NCBI GenBank assembly: GCA_963969365.1
Contig: OZ017753.1
Location: 62,001 to 126,000, forward strand
Direction of reading: 5' to 3'
Length of the DNA stretch: 64,000 nt
From: Asterochloris sp. CNOR1
Lineage: Eukaryota > Chlorophyta > Trebouxiophyceae > Trebouxiales > Trebouxiaceae
The position numbers and the translations under genes were made by a program. Position 1 is the stretch's first letter; each line of letters starts with the position of its first letter. Shown piece by piece: positions 63,901 to 64,000 of this stretch. The notes under the pieces are model-generated. The model was given only the letters and a program-made list of their open reading frames with translations. It made no database searches and was not told where the DNA came from.

Positions 63901-64000
63901 TGAGGCAGCAGCTGTGGCGGCTCTTTGGGGGGGACCTGCCTTGGCGATCAACAGCTGCGTACGCGCAAGAGCTGACGAGGTGCTTGCTTGCGGGATCGGC
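48988..64000 (-). CDS. HERC-like RCC1-HECT E3 ubiquitin ligase (5' partial)
   Basis: 28 exons agree in phase: 63689-63484, 63093-62887, 62028-61879, 61285-61171, 60910-60805, 60510-60444, 60056-59965, 59483-59312, 58621-58461, 57681-57478, 56692-56537, 56215-56099, 55712-55635, 55540-55472, 55212-55015, 54642-54499, 54177-54049, 53682-53621, 52962-52926, 52799-52692, 52045-51959, 51594-51511, 51037-50946, 50768-50681, 49901-49681, 49500-49435, 49302-49251 and 49167 to 48988. About 1148 residues are seen. The N-terminal half has RCC1 blades (YAWGRGDLGQLGTGG, VWAWGSNRYGEVG, VYTWGWNKYGQLG, LWAFGDNSEGQLG). The C-terminal half is a HECT domain: RFVSDDVEEEGLDEGG, AIYNSVILGD, ELKPGGSEIPVT, RYEGGFSAEHP and LPTAHTCFNYILLPEYK with the catalytic Cys. 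This order matches small HERC proteins (HERC3/4). The true 3' end is uncertain because a good donor follows GFGLQ at 49102. The start lies beyond 64000. Confidence 0.88.
49890..50110. repeat. Repeated acceptor segment in a HECT ligase intron
   Basis: The plus-strand pattern (CCGYCA or CCGCCA)(C/T)ACACCTGCA recurs around 49891, 49955, 50018 and 50089 with drift. The first copy is the acceptor and first codons of exon 49901-49681; the rest lie upstream in the same intron. Confidence 0.6.
57676..57925. repeat. Three copies of one splice acceptor region in the HECT ligase gene
   Basis: GCTTCCTGCAGGCA-like segments with similar flanks (GGCTGC..CTTGG, TGAACAG) occur near 57677, 57836 and 57911. 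Only the first precedes family-like coding (EAQLRVAVSNLFGNPAYLV). Confidence 0.6.
63670..63983. repeat. Tandem duplication of about 160 bp at the right window edge
   Basis: Segments from about 63680-63828 and 63849-63983 share an acceptor (minus strand CAGGGCCCCCCTGG and CAGGGCTCCCCTGG), GCAGCAGCTGTGG, CCTTGGCGATCAACAGCTGC or CTTTGGCGATCAACAGCTGC, and GGTGCTTGCTT. The left copy holds the real acceptor of exon 63689-63484. Confidence 0.75.

Noticed and set aside
1-64000. tRNA, rRNA, CRISPR arrays, transposase or reverse-transcriptase genes
   Set aside because: None was recognised by eye on either strand. Short or degenerate copies could be missed without a covariance or profile search.

Overview
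The window is nuclear DNA of an intron-rich green plant-lineage eukaryote, most likely a unicellular green alga (chlorophyte, Trebouxiophyceae-like; the class is my inference). The reasons are seven genes with many short exons and GT-AG plus some GC-AG introns, a plant-type formin with a PTEN-like head, a plant-type HOS1 homologue, TTTAGGG telomere-type repeats inside introns, and TGTAA motifs after stop codons. No bacterial-style operons, rRNA, tRNA or CRISPR were seen. Exon models were built by hand from homology, splice signals and phase agreement. They are models, not transcripts.

Layout from left to right: (1) 1-4082 +, 3' part of an organellar Era-like GTPase. (2) 4828-13194 -, a ZNF598/Hel2-type RING and C2H2 E3 ligase that senses collided ribosomes. 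(3) 13195-16439, a gene-poor spacer with a decayed ankyrin fragment. (4) 16440-22426 +, a 2-Cys peroxiredoxin whose last peroxiredoxin exon is followed in frame by a complete thioredoxin domain, predicting a peroxiredoxin-thioredoxin fusion. This is the most unusual gene here. (5) 22682-30422 -, a HOS1/ELYS-like protein that appears to lack the N-terminal RING. (6) 30613-47573 -, a class II formin with a PTEN-like pseudophosphatase and C2 head, a long linker, a polyproline FH1 split over ten same-phase small exons, and FH2. (7) 47768-48733 +, a small FAHD1-like hydrolase, divergent from the formin with 194 bp between start codons. (8) 48988-64000 -, a HERC-like RCC1-HECT ubiquitin ligase whose 5' end lies outside the window.

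The genes do not form an obvious pathway. Two are clear E3 ligases, and HOS1 belongs to a family that is E3-active in plants. The fusion gene would carry a peroxidase and its likely reductant in one chain.

A second theme is structural. Introns repeatedly contain tandem copies of the adjacent exon-intron junction (exon end plus splice site), usually with the extra copy's splice site changed or its reading frame lost. This occurs in at least four of the genes and is the clearest non-genic pattern in the window.
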